A stretch of 64,000 nucleotides of DNA from Gnomoniopsis sp. IMI 355080. Lineage: Eukaryota > Ascomycota > Sordariomycetes > Diaporthales > Gnomoniaceae. Position numbers and translations under genes: made by a program. Below, piece after piece: positions 11,283 to 22,671 of the stretch (the stretch's first letter is position 1; every line of letters starts with the position of its first letter). Under the pieces are notes generated by a model that saw only the letters and a list, made by a program, of their open reading frames with translations, had not been told where the DNA came from and searched no databases. The stretch covers positions 124,001-188,000 of the forward strand of contig JAPEVC010000022.1 in assembly GCA_027946555.1 (NCBI GenBank), written 5' to 3'.

Positions 11283-12333
11283 CGTGCCCGCTGAGTAGGT
11301 AAAAGCCTTGTGATTGTCGCCGAGAGTCTATTCTCAGACGATAGTAATGAATACGTTTCGGTGGAATAAGTCGGCACGAAGGGCGAACGAAGCCCAGCCT
11401 TACTCAACCAGATATGCAAATGCTCGAGTAACCTCGATAATTGCATTATCTGGACAGCCTGTCGAGACCAACACACTGGCCATGGCGAGGTTCAACAAGC
11501 CAAGGTTCCGCGACATGACCTTGTCAAGGTTTCGGAGACAATACCTAATCGCGAAGACCGAGCCTGACTATTCACCCTGGATATCGGAAGCATACAGGAT
11601 CTAAGGATCCACAGGACTCAACGGTACATGCCTAGGTGATGGATCGACATCCTTGTGAGGACCCCAGCCACATACCCAGACTACCTACCTAAGGTATGTA
11701 TGAATGTTGGCGCGGCGCAGTGCATTAGCTCTGGTCAGGATGACCACAGGTTCCCACCCGTATGCGACCAAATTTCGATTGAAGCAAGGTGCGTCGTGAC
11801 TTTAGGGTTCCTTTGTACACAGTGCGTTGACCACATATCGTGGAACAAGTGTTGTCCAGGCATGTCTTGAAAACCATGCGGCTTGCTTCATATCGCGAGG
11901 AATCGATCCGAATTCCCGAGTGGACTCTGATGCAGACTTAATGTATGTTGGTGGCTGAATCAGTAGCAGGTAGGTAGTTAAGTAGGTCGAGTTCCGGGGT
12001 GCCGGGTGCGCGCATATGCGCTCTACCTAGGTACCTACCTACCTAGGTAGGTACCTTACGTGTCATGTGAACAAGCGAATACGCGACTGGATCACCTTAG
12101 GCAATGAGAATACTGGGAACTCATGCTCGATTTTGTTCAGCCAAGGCATTTCGAGAATGTATCTGGTAAGCAGTTCATTAAAGTTCGGACTGCTCGGTGA
12201 CTGGAGGTATGTAGGCCTGTCCACTGGGCTGCCCAACAACTTCTCTCAAGCCCAAGGTAGACAGACCTGATCCAGACGAATTTTTGTCACTTGATGCCGT
12301 GATCGAATTCTATCCTTGTCTTGTTAGCATACA
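11283..12333. other. Intergenic, CCTAGGTA-rich
   Basis: No gene supported. Contains the densest CCTAGGTA/GGTACC tract of the window at 12024-12055 and looser AGGTAGGTA and TACCTACCTA strings at about 11680-11697 and 11970-11985. Confidence 0.5.
12024..12055. repeat. Nested CCTAGGTA/GGTACCTA palindromic tract
   Basis: Alternating TACCTA and TAGGTA units form overlapping perfect palindromes over about 32 bases. The same short units recur at many other intergenic sites of the window (for example 7162, 20413, 22961, 23222, 24767, 60578) and in no exon identified here. Confidence 0.8.
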
Positions 12334-13145
12334 ATGGAACCCAAAACTCAGTTCCTCCTGTCGACGGCCATGATACTTGTGGCTAGTTTAATATTCCTCT
12401 TGGGGAATCGTCAACATCCTACAGGTCTGGAGTGCACAATGAGTATGCAGTCCTGGTGTATGTTACTCGCTCCTGTATAGTGAACCTGTACAAATCTGAC
12501 CAAGATCACAGCACCAGCCTGGGAGGCGGTCGAACAGCGATGGGAAACCTTCCAAAACGATTTCTCTCAAAAGTCTGATTATAGAGGTCAACCAACAGCC
12601 ACAATAGAAGCAAGATGGAACGCAATCCTACAGAGTAAGTGATATTATTGATTCGAAGGCGCAGCTCCTATATCTCATCTAACCAATCTGTTCCAGATAA
12701 ACCCATCGCAATGTCTCCAAACGATATCGAGCTTCCCAGTCACATCGGCCTGGCCTCATTGGTTGCGGACGATCAAGGAAACCCATTGGGCTACCTGGAG
12801 GTTTTTCGGAACCTAGCATGCCTCAACCTACTTCGACAACACACCTACCGAAGTGATTACAACTATACTGGAGTCTTAGCGTTCCAGGGAACCGAGAGAG
12901 ATATTATGACTCGAGCGGACATTTGCATCCAGAGACTTCGGGAAGTGCTGATGTGCGAGGGCGATGCCACACCTTATCTCATTATGCTTACGCCAGAAAA
13001 GAAAGAGAAAGAGTCTCCCGACTTCAATACCCTTCACTATTGCAAAAGTTTTGAAAAGATTTTGGATTGGACAAGGGCAAATGAGGCTGGGGACGAAATT
13101 TCGAGCCCTTACATAACCTTGCGCAATGGAGTGACAGCGGAATGA
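12334..13145 (+). CDS. UstYa-like protein lacking the catalytic histidines
   Basis: 231 residues in three exons (12334-12457, 12512-12634, 12697-13145), introns with GTATGT...ACAG and GTAAGT...CCAG. The protein has an N-terminal membrane anchor (FLLSTAMILVASLIFLLG), the SPAWEAVE element that opens the UstYa outer domain, and a C-terminal CKSFEKILDWTRANE helix typical of the family. At the first conserved site, where relatives have HQLHC, it reads LEVFRNLACLNLLRQ. At the second, where relatives have DHC, it reads MTRADICIQRLREVLMC. The cysteines and framework are kept but all motif histidines are gone, so metal-dependent oxidation is unlikely. It may act as a partner subunit of an active paralogue, as UstYa/UstYb-type proteins are thought to work in pairs (inference). 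The frame is intact, so it is not an obvious pseudogene. It is followed after 299 bases by another UstYa gene on the same strand. Confidence 0.88.
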
Positions 13146-13444
13146 ACGCTCGATAGGAAGAGGTTGAAATGAAACTGTATGTCTTGAATTATATTCAAAT
13201 GCTACGGCTTGCATGTAGGAGAGCCCTTGGAACGGCCCATATTCTTGAAAGTTCCAGCGCATAGGTGCTGAGCTGCACAGTGAGAGGCCACCCGTTGCGC
13301 ATTGGGGTATAAGTTGATCCCACCTCGCTCACTTTACCAATCGATTTTTTCCCTTCACTCTTCTCCATACATTCCCTTGGCTGTAAGCTATTCACCTTTT
13401 GAGATCATTCTAAGCCCCTGATTTACATTATTGAATCATCCTAC

Positions 13445-14431
13445 ATGAAGTCCTACATGAAAATGCTTTCGGGGATCAGTCAGAAGAAGTTCAACTCCGA
13501 TTTGGCCTGGAGCTTTCTCTTTGGCATCATGATCGGCTCGATTGCCACCCAAATCATTGTTGCTAATCCAGACTGGCGTACTCGCCGTCAATTTGGGCTA
13601 GAGATCACTGCGGCTTTGGCCAGTCATCAGAACGCGCCCATGGTAGCCGCCAACGAGCCAGACAGACCTCACTGTGGGTTTGTACCCCATGTAAATGCGG
13701 GGTGTAGTATCAACTTTTTGACAATTTTTATAATGTAGTATTCGAGTTACTGAACAAAGATGAGTATCCAAGCGACCTACGATCAGAGCGTACCATGGGC
13801 ACCCACAACTCGTCGAGCCCGTTCAAGGGCCCACCTAACAAGGGAGTAGACGAGGCTTGGTCTGCATACTGGAAAGTCTGGACGTTCAGCATCGATGAGG
13901 AAGCTTTCAAAGCGTCAAATCCTCAGCATGCAGAAGCAGGTGTACAGATTGATCAGAAGCTTGGTGGTGACAGCAGCGAAACCCCGCGATTTCTTGCAAC
14001 TTTCGAAGCCACGCATCAACTACATTGTCTATACAATCTGTTCCGAGCATCTTATCTTGACGAGTACACAGATGAGAAGCTGGACTACGATGCAAATCCG
14101 GCAGAATGGCACCAGCGGGTGGATCACTGTGTAGATGTGCTTCGGCAAAAACTTGCCTGGTGAGTCTTCCGCAGGTGTGGACCACTCAATCAAGCTGCTT
14201 ATCCGAGGTTATGGATGAATAAATTGGGCTGACATGGGTGGTGAAAGTGACCGCGATACGTCGCTAATTACTTACAGCTGGGTCAATGGCAAGAAAAGCC
14301 CAGTTGCAAATTTTAACGTGCAGCGAGTTTGTCGACGGTGGGAGAACTTGGATGAATGGGCTGCCGAACACGAAGTTAAAAGCATGCCTACGAAGCCAGA
14401 AAGTGCTGTGCAGCTCGACGGCTTTCCTTAA
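13445..14431 (+). CDS. UstYa-like (DUF3328) oxidative cyclase
   Basis: 267 residues in three exons (13445-13673, 13739-14159, 14278-14431). The first intron uses a GTGGGT donor, the second GTGAGT...TTACAG. There is one membrane anchor near residues 20-40 (LAWSFLFGIMIGSIATQIIVA). The outer domain carries both signature motifs, TFEATHQLHCLYNLFR and HQRVDHCVDVLRQKLAC, followed by the family's CRRWENLDEWAAEHE tail. In ustiloxin- and asperipin-type pathways such proteins install side-chain cross-links on the precursor core in the secretory route. A second in-frame ATG at 13457 is a possible start. It is the middle member of a same-strand trio of UstYa genes (12334-15728), probably a local duplication series. 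Confidence 0.92.
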
Positions 14432-14651
14432 TTGCATATTCGATTACCGAAGGGTCGCATAGATAGTATAAGGGTAAAGTCCATGCTTGTATTGTCAGAT
14501 TAGACGAACAGCCAGGATTAAGAAAATGAACTACGGTCGTCTTAGCACATTCCGGGTCCCTGACTGTTCTCAACCTCCCAACCAGCTTGTTTGTGTTACT
14601 TTGTCTGGTGCAATTCAACAAACCAAGCCCCCCCCCCAACCCCAACCCAGA

Positions 14652-15728
14652 ATGAACAATACTCAAAGCAAGAAGCTGCGGGCTTCTTATCAGAAAGTAC
14701 CGCAGAGCTGTGACATTTGCCATCGACCTGACAGCCAAAGCGAGCGGATACACGCAAATCTCATCACCGCATGCGTTTTCACTTCTGTGATAACAGCCGT
14801 TTTGTGCTTGTTTCTCTCCCAAGTCCTAGTAACCAAATCACTGACCGATCCGTCACTTCAATTATTTTGTGAGACTCTTTCCCTTCGCGGCCCCACCTTC
14901 GACGAGTTATTGCAACCCTCAGACACTCACAAAGAACTGAATTTTTAGCTCCTGCGAACGTGCATGTGGAATATGTGCATGAAGTCTTTCAACGTAGCCG
15001 TGGCGAGGACAAAACACCATTCCAAGGGTGGCCCTCGGCGGAGATCGACCGCACTTGGCAGGAATCATATATTCGTGAGTTCCCCTTCCATGGAAGCATT
15101 GTATTTAATGCCGGATGAGACTAACCCCTACAGCTGGCCTTCTGACGGTCATAGACGCCAAAACAGCCTCCATGCTGCCAGATCGGACCGAGCGTCTGGC
15201 AGTCGAGAACAGGGAGGATGAATTTGTGATCACGCTTGACGTTTTCCACCAAATGCACTGCCTTGACGTCATCAGGATGGCTTTATACCGTGACCGATAT
15301 GACAAGCATTTCTATTTCAAGAACGGCACCGTGGATCACTGTAAATGGCTACACGTTGGTAGGCACACTTCCTTCTGCATTCGTCACCCTGGCCCCAAGC
15401 GACTGTTCCAAGTTTGCCACGTTAATGATGCCTGAAACTCGCAGATCATTGTTTAGACCAAGTTCGTCAAGCTCTGATGTGCAGCGCGGACGTGAGTGTG
15501 GTTCATTATGCTTGGAGCGATATTGTACAAGGCGTCCGGCCCAGGGTCGACAACAAGCATACATGCAGAAACTACGATAAGCTCCTGAAGTGGGCTGGGG
15601 AAAGAACAATTTCGGAAATGGACTGGCACCCTAGCCGCCGTGTTGTTATTAAAGATGATGGCACCTTCGAGATAAAACAGGGAAGAAACCACGCAGTCAA
15701 TGGTGAAGGAGAGTGTAATGGCATTTAG
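14652..15728 (+). CDS. UstYa-like (DUF3328) oxidative cyclase
   Basis: 283 residues in four exons (14652-14868, 14949-15074, 15134-15358, 15445-15728). A membrane anchor lies near residues 37-59 (LITACVFTSVITAVLCLFLSQVL), preceded by a cytosolic CDICHRPDS segment. The outer domain shows SPANVHVEYVHEVF, GWPSAEIDRTWQESY, the first motif LDVFHQMHCLDVIRMALYRD, the second motif LHVDHCLDQVRQALMCSADV and the closing CRNYDKLLKWAGE. The last intron splits the Asp codon of the DHC motif, as in the paralogue at 19049. Its stop codon overlaps the stop of the convergent membrane-protein gene by four bases (15725-15728). It is expected to act with the other UstYa proteins on the precursor at 30570. Confidence 0.92.
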
Positions 15729-17230
15729 GGCTCTTCAGACCTAGCTGTCTGTACTTCCATCATAGTACTAGAGTAACTGTTGGTTTGGGACGTGCAGGTC
15801 CATCTCGAATCCTGCTCGCTAAGCTCCAGCATCCCGCTAGCAGAACCACTTTCTTCAAGTGAAAAAATACCAAGGCCTGCCACGGCCACAAGAAAAATCG
15901 ACCAGACTAGGAGAATCATCTCGAACGGTGCATCAGCAAGCAGAAGCCGATGATTCCAAAAACGTTTTCCAAACTCGATTGGGCTCAAGCCCATGGCCAA
16001 AATTCGCAAATTTGATATGCCAACACCAATGAAACCCAGGCCCAGGCACAGAGTACCGAATCTGAAAACAACGACCGCTCGAGCTGCACGCTCGAGATCC
16101 ATGCTCTTGCGCGAGTACACAATGGCAAAACTGAAGAGATATAAGCCAAAAGTGCAGGATATAAGAATGCCCATGTAAAGGGGACGAAAGCTGATGCTAG
16201 ATGCAAAATTCTCAGTCCAGATCCATAAACCCCACAAAAAAGTCATAATTGCCGTGGTGAAAGTCATTGCCCAAGGTGCCCGCTGCCAGCCAAGACCAGA
16301 CGCGGTTGCGAATTTCGAGGTGTTGATCATGCACAAGGCAACGACAGCCACCTGTGAGAGTCCCCATGTCATGGTGAGAGTTGTCATCGGTTCGATGCCC
16401 TCCTGGATCAGCTGAGCCCATCTAACTACTGCCCCCAAAGTGCAGAGAGGAAGCAAGGTCAAAATGAAGGCTGACTTGCCGTGGACAACGTTGCAAACTT
16501 GTCCAGTGATGCAAACAGAAACTAGGACCAGCAATGTTGGAGACACATATCGATATAGATCCACTAGACCTCTCTTGAAAGCCGGGGTGGTGCTTGCTGG
16601 TTCAGAAGTCGTCATCGTTCCGTTGAACTTGTCGATTGAATAGGTGAAGGTCGCGGTGCAGTAGAAACCCGAATTTCTGACATGATACACAATAGGAAAT
16701 GGATGGGATACATCGATAGCACGGGTTATCATAGGATTTCTCGCCGCTGTCCTGGCGGCGGTGCTGATCAGGAATTCGCCTAGTCGGGGCTCGTTGCACA
16801 GACCCTCCTTGACAGCATCTTCATCGCACAATACCGCCTTCTAAGTGAGCGTCAGTAATCACGTCCAGGAGCTGTGTATCATATAGAAAAGATGTCTACA
16901 TAAGAAGCGGCATACACTGACCTTGCGAGTTCCGGGTCGGCGAATGCCGCCGAGATGCTCATCGCCCAATTCGAAGACTACCACGCTCACAAGTCCAGGT
17001 GTATCTTGGGGCTCAAGCATGACCGTAATGAACGATTCTGAAACAGGATCAAAGGCGTTTGATCCGTGCATATCGACACATTTCTGGTGATTCGGCCAAG
17101 TTTCGTCAAGAGCAAGATTATTTGAAAAAGCAGTACTGAATGAGACCAGCATCGTGGCAATACACGAGATAATGCCCGTAGCCAAGTATCTGCTCGAAGT
17201 CATCGTTGACTTCTGGTCTAAATTGAACAC
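15725..17230 (-). CDS. PTM1/GOST-like seven-helix membrane protein
   Basis: 474 residues, exons 16922-17230 and 15725-16840 (intron donor GTCAGT, acceptor CTTAG). An N-terminal signal sequence (best fit from the second ATG, MTSSRYLATGIISCIATM) leads to a luminal domain with CVDMHG, VVVFELGDEHLGGI and a CDEDAVKEGLC element. HPFPIVYHVRNSGFYC follows, then about seven hydrophobic helices between residues 235 and 440. This order matches the PTM1/GPR107/Lung-7TM (GOST) family of Golgi-endosome membrane proteins. It sits tail-to-tail with a UstYa gene inside the ribosomal-peptide island, which suggests a role in trafficking or handling of the secretory-route peptide. That is inference; a duplicate of the housekeeping PTM1 gene is the alternative. 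Confidence 0.75.
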
Positions 17231-19048
17231 CTGGCACTAAGAGATTAGCGCTCAGCACTCAAAAACATAGTGAACTGATCGAATTATCATAGAGGCGCTC
17301 TTGTCTCCAGAGGTATTGTCTCTCCCGATGCAGACTTGCGATGACCTGACGTTCCGTTAAATGCATATCCGAGAACGCCCTCTTAGCTTATGCATAACTT
17401 TACTCACTGAGTACCTACCTAGGTAGATACCCACCTTTCTTTCACGCGGTCTGTGACATAGTGGATCTCTTCCTCCAGGCTGCACGTTTTAAAAAGCGAT
17501 AGATCACGGTTCGGCTCGAAAAACCCTTGCAGACAGCAACCCAGGATTAAATGCAGGTAAGCACAGCTCATACTGTAGTCGGGTCTAGACTCTCGATACG
17601 CAGGGTCCACATCCATGATCCATCCCTATTTCACCTTCTAAGTAAGGTTGGTGCAGCGAATTGCCACCAACCACCCGGTCATGTCACTGGTATGTACGTG
17701 TGTATGCAAAGGATTGACATTTGACCGAGTATCAACTAGGTGCAAACTGATGTGTGCTTTGCAGCCTTGGGACCTGGCTCAATGTTCAGCCCGAGCCCGG
17801 GCCCACAACCACCAATGACTATACCTAGGTACTGCCCCACCATTTGCATTGTCATGACTATGTAGTTGGCTAGACCGGCCTTGCTCTCGGGCAACTTCAC
17901 TAAACCGTCGAACCCGCTTCCGACAGGCTCCTCTCAATCCTTCACTGAATCGTCGAACCCGCTTTCGACAGCCTCCTCTCAATCCTTCCAAGCACAATGT
18001 CACCCGATTGTGACTCTTCATGCAAAGTGATCCTCCAAGGAAGCAGCTGAGCAGATTCGTGGACCCTTGGCGAGGTACTTGCATTTTCATTCACCCGTGT
18101 GTTAAAGCAGTTATTGGTGGACTAATCGTGGACAAGCTGCTCCATGCTCCCCTCGTTTGCTCTGTTCGGAATTGACCCCGATGTGCCAGAGGGGCACGGA
18201 ATGATGATGCGTCTACACGATCTGTGAAGCACGTCAGGCAATCAGGCGGTCAGGCAAGCACACTCACGATTCCCAATGTCTAGTACTTGCGTCTTTGTGG
18301 CTACGACCTGCCCGGGTTTCTGGCCCGATTTTTGTTGAGGTTCCGATTCCAGGTGCTCAATTTTTCGGTCCAGCAGTATCCCTCGACATATACACTTCCC
18401 TTTGCTTGAGGTTGAACGCCTTGCCTGACTCTGTCGTTGAATGGTTCACCTCGATATGTACTAAATACAATAACAATACCTCAACCGAAGCAGGTATCAG
18501 TGAAAAGGAGGTTCCTACTGGTGATGTCTCATGGTGGGTGTACAGATTTAGTGAACTCTTCCATTTTTTTCAAAGAAGACACTTGCAGTAGGCCAAACAA
18601 CGACTCCAAGTACTTAGGCGCGTGCCTAGAATTTGATCATTCAACATAGTGTTCAATGCTCACTTGTCAAGCAAAACATACGCTTCGTATTGGGGTAATA
18701 TAAGCCACTGCGGTGATGAGGGCCTGCTGTTGCCGGTAGATTTTGAATATATCCAAAGTGATATGGGGTTTGAAGCAAAAGGCATCGAAATTGTGAGAAG
18801 CGGCGACCTTGAGCTGCGAGCCTCGGACATGGGCTCATACGAGACCTCTTAAAGCCCCAACAGATTTCAACTCCTTGCAGACATCTTCCTGTGACCTGTT
18901 GGCAGAAAATGATTTACATTGATGTTCACGATGACAAAGAGACAAGAAGATGACATCAAGTCCGGTGGTCTCCAGAACGTTCCGTTTGTCTACGTGTATG
19001 TCTCTCCAGTCGTTCCCGAGGTCCACCATAGGTCGTAGCGTTCCGAGA
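17231..19048. other. Long intergenic stretch with a 45-bp tandem repeat
   Basis: No recognised gene. It contains the tandem repeat at 17895-17984 and short TACCTAGGTA tracts (17411-17427, 17821-17831). Open frames at 17779-18090 (-, 103 residues, spanning the repeat) and 18649-18852 (+) have no recognisable features apart from the repeat. Confidence 0.5.
17895..17984. repeat. 45-bp direct tandem repeat, two units
   Basis: Units 17895-17939 and 17940-17984 differ at only four positions. On the minus strand the unit is exactly 15 codons and an open frame (17779-18090) reads through it, giving EGLRGGCRKRVRRFS then EGLRGACRKRVRRFS. The frame has no clear signal peptide, so coding status is unproven. 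Confidence 0.85.
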
Positions 19049-20051
19049 TCAACTGTGTCCTGACTTGAAAGCTTCTTCGCGAGCATCTTGCCACTTCATG
19101 AGCGACTCGTAATTTCGGCAAGTGTGTTCCAGACTCGTGTCTGCCAGATACATTTGCTTCCCTTCGGACCAGATATGAGGCACTGGTGTAAGATCCGAAT
19201 GGCACTGCACGGTTTGCCTCAAAGTATCAACGCAATGATCTACTGGCAATATCAGCATTTCCGACGCAGACACTCACTTCAGACATTCTCGATTGAAGCC
19301 TTGACTTACCTACGTGCTGCCAGAACGTCGGCACTGTGGGCTTATCTTCATGACGAATCGTTGGATACCACTTCTCGTAAGCTACCTTTCGCAGGTAGTT
19401 CACACAATGCAAGCTGTGCCGCACATGAGGTACGACAAAATAACTACCGCCATCAAATGAGATCTCTCCGTGAATCTGGTCAGCTTCGGCCTTGTCTAAG
19501 GCAATATACCCCCCTATACGGAGATATTAGCCACATGCACAGGTGTAATAAAGTCCAATCGAGCCTCTCCACATACCAACCAATGTATCCCACGCATCAT
19601 CAAGGTCCTTTGACGGGTGACCGACGTACTGGGGTGCTTGATGGTCCATGACCAATTCGAACAGGCTCGAGTCGTTTACGACTATCCCACCGCTGAAATG
19701 CATGCGTTGCATCTGAATGGATGACTTGGCTGGCTCTGTAGGAAAGGAGAAATTATTTAGACAGTCTCTTGTCAGAGAGGTCTCTCTAAGAGTCAGGAGT
19801 TACATACCTAAGTCGGTGCCAAAGCCGGTCTCGTAACTATCGATTACTTGTGAATTATGCCGAGGAAATAAGATAGTCAACACAGTCGTGCAAGCGAAGA
19901 AGAAAGTGCTTAATTTCCACCCATAATCCGTCCATAGTGAACTTGAGGCAGTGTCCTGGCCGATGGTGTCAGACTTCTGCAGGAATGTCTCCTCCTCCGG
20001 AAGATATTCACAGTTGCTGTCGGTGCCAGACTTCCTAAGGGAACCAAACAT
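19049..20051 (-). CDS. UstYa-like (DUF3328) oxidative cyclase
   Basis: 265 residues in four exons (19808-20051, 19577-19735, 19310-19513, 19049-19239), all with standard GT-AG borders and clean phase. A membrane anchor lies near residues 50-66 (LSTFFFACTTVLTILF). The outer domain has EPAKSSIQMQRMHFSGGIVV, a conserved DLDDAWDTLVGGYIAL segment, motif one VRHSLHCVNYLRKVAYE, motif two QHVDHCVDTLRQTVQC and the CRNYESLMKWQDARE tail. Both HxxHC/DHC signatures are complete. It is transcribed divergently from the trio at 12.3-15.7 kb and lies next to the amidase gene. It probably oxidises the same precursor peptide. Confidence 0.9.
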
Positions 20052-20737
20052 TTTCGCGGATATCCGGTTGTTTCAAAGTTGAACGATTGTACTTGACGAC
20101 CGGGCAGACGAGACTCGAGACTCGAGAGCATGTGCAAACCGTTTAGAGGATCTTCTGACACTGATATCAGAAAAGGTCGCTCGACTGAGACAGTGACCTT
20201 CGAACTTCCTCTCGATGTCTATAATCGTAGCGGCAATTTTCCGGCTATGGAAATCCAAGATTGTAAGTCTTGGAACATTCGCACATTTTGACGAGATTCA
20301 TTTCGTAAATATTCCTTTCAGTGTGATTTTGGTTAGATGCATATAAGCCGCAAGCTACCTAGGTACTGTACCAAACAGGTTAGTGTCCCTTTTAGCTGGC
20401 TGTTACGGTACCGACCTAGGTACCTAGACACTTTGCCTGGCAGGTGGGACCTTGCACTTCGCTGATAGATAGGAGCACTACGTCTCTGACCACTTTACGG
20501 AACAGCAAGGGTCGTGCAATTGATCCTGGATTGCCAACATTCTAAGCTCTTGCAAGGGTTATTAATTTGACTTGTACCTATTGAATCCTTCTCCGTGAGT
20601 GCGTACCAACTGCAGCTCATTCCCCACCTCAGCCACGGCTCGCTTCACGAAGTCACCACTAATTACTTTCCGCCTAGCGATCTGTGTATCACAACAGAGT
20701 CGTGTGAAGCGACACAACTGCATACTGTTATGTACTG
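20052..20737. other. Intergenic, promoter side of the UstYa gene
   Basis: Upstream of the gene at 19049-20051 and downstream of the amidase. Two CCTAGGTA tracts (20356-20369 and 20411-20428) are present; no gene is seen. Confidence 0.5.
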
Positions 20738-22671
20738 TCATATTTGTTGGCCATCAGAACCGACCCGCCTCGGAAGTGGACGGGGCGGGGTCACCGAGTC
20801 GTAGAGACGCATGAAGCGGAGAAGATCCTCCTCGTGCCCATGCAGAGCCATGAGGCAGAGCCCAAACGGGCGCTGATTGTACATCAACTGCCCTAGGGGC
20901 ACCGTTGCAATGGGGTAGCCTGCTCGAGGTTGCCATAGTCAGCAATCTTGGAAGTGGTTCGGGGCTCCAATATCAAAGCGGGTAGTAAAGCTTGCGTACC
21001 GGCGGCGGCTGCATGAATGCAAAGTGAAGAATCGGCGGGAGCCGCAATGATGTCGATCATCTCAGTATGGAAGACAGGTTCAAGTATAGCTCTCGCGTGT
21101 ATGCGAAGACTGTCTTTGAGGTAGGCGATATGCTCTTGCTTGTCGTCGTTCTCGAGTGCTTTGATAAGGTCGTTTTGTTCGGTATATGCTGCACAAGATT
21201 AGTGTCGCCTAAATTGGAACGACCAGTATTTTTACGAACGCTCTGGCATAGCTTTCTGCTTGTGTTTTTCGTTGAACGTAACGATAGCTTGTAAGCTCTC
21301 CACAGGACATTGATCGAATGCGTTAATGAACCTTGGGATGCAAATATTCTTGAAATCCCAGACTGTCTGAATATCAGTTCCTGTCCTCACAGGGCATTGA
21401 CAAGGTAGCAACTCACAAGCTATGGGCATGATGGCTTCCTCTCCATTGACCGTAAGGGCCGAGACGTCTGGAACCGGTATCTGCGATTTGACCAGACAGC
21501 CAGCAGATCTGAGGAGCTCTATACGTGCGTGATACTGCGCTTTCTGTAGTACGCATTGTCAATGGGAAGTCTGTCCCTATGGGGGCCTCGACAACTGCCT
21601 TCATGACTAACCATGTCTTCTGCCGTGCCTTCATGCTGCCGACAAATCGAGCCAGCCATCTTCCATACTTCAGGGTCTGCAAACCCAATGCGCACAGTAT
21701 CCCAACCCCCGGTACCACCAACAAGTAGCTTTTTACGTAAGGTCACTTCCAGCAGTGCTTGCACATCTGCTGCACACTTTGCCATAGGCCCCGGGCTATC
21801 GAAAAAATCAGTCAGTGTATACGAACCAGCCATATCCTGCAACCCCTGCGTGGGCTTGAGAGCATATAGGGCAGCCCGTGAAGAGGGAGTGATAATTGAG
21901 CCAATAGTCTCTGCTCCTATCGCAATCGGAGAAAACCCTGCTGCGACGGCCACGGCAGACCCGGTTGACGAGCCCCCAGGAGCCTATATCAGTGTCAGCG
22001 TCAATCATACAGCACAGTGGACCCAGGGTATCTCAATATACCGAGTGGCCTAATATGGTATCACCCTCCTCTATCTTGCCAACGTAAGGCGAAATCGTTT
22101 GGCCACCATAAGCCGACCATCCGGGCATCATCATAGTCATTTTCATTCCAGCAAACTCCTAGCCAAGTCAGCTTTATAACAAAGACAATTGACAGAGTTC
22201 TGGCTTGCTGTCATGTTCGTTTTGCCCAGTATAATAAGCCCAGCATCGAGCAGCGTCTGAGCTATGGCGGAGTTGTTCTTGCTTTTGGCACCAACGAGCG
22301 CCCATGAGCCAGCCGTGGTCGGCATTCCAAGGTCATCAGCAGTGATGAAACAATCCTTCTCAAATAATTGAACTCAGTAATTAGCCAATACTATCTGGGT
22401 TCAAGACTGATCGCACCTTCAATACGATAGGAATACCATGCAGTTGGCTGCGTAAACCGCCGTCGAGCCGTTCTTGGTCTAGCGAGGCAGCTCTTGAGAC
22501 CACGTCTTGCCTAGGCGCCAAGCATGTCAACGCTTTGAGTGCTGGATTGTAATTGGCAATTTGGTCCCAATATGCCTTGACGAGCTGCACGCTACTGATT
22601 CTTCTGGCCTGAAGTACTTGTTGCAGCTCTGTCGCGGTCGTGGACAACAGGTCGAGAGTCGAAGTGTCCAT
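20738..22671 (-). CDS. Amidase-signature family hydrolase
   Basis: 504 residues in eight exons: 22417-22671, 22209-22358, 22042-22158, 21612-21983, 21417-21543, 21240-21362, 21000-21188 and 20738-20919. It would hydrolyse C-N amide bonds (or transfer acyl groups) with the Ser-Ser-Lys triad of the amidase signature. The Lys is in GIPIVLKDCF, the middle Ser in APGGSSTGSAVAVAAG and the nucleophile Ser in GAETIGSI. The C-terminal GYPIATVPLGQLMYNQRPFG is typical. One intron (22159-22208) has a GC donor (GCAAGC) and must be removed to give NMTEFAGM. The intron at 21189-21239 has a GTTCGT donor and removes an in-frame stop. The start at 22671 is chosen because the segment from there matches the family's usual N-terminus; an in-frame ATG at 22737 is possible. 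Its place between UstYa genes suggests it trims or modifies the peptide product. Confidence 0.88.

Noticed and set aside
20919..21000. Apparent frameshift in the amidase C-terminus
   Set aside because: GTACGC...GAGCAG borders make this an 80-base intron that restores AAAAGYPIATVPLG.
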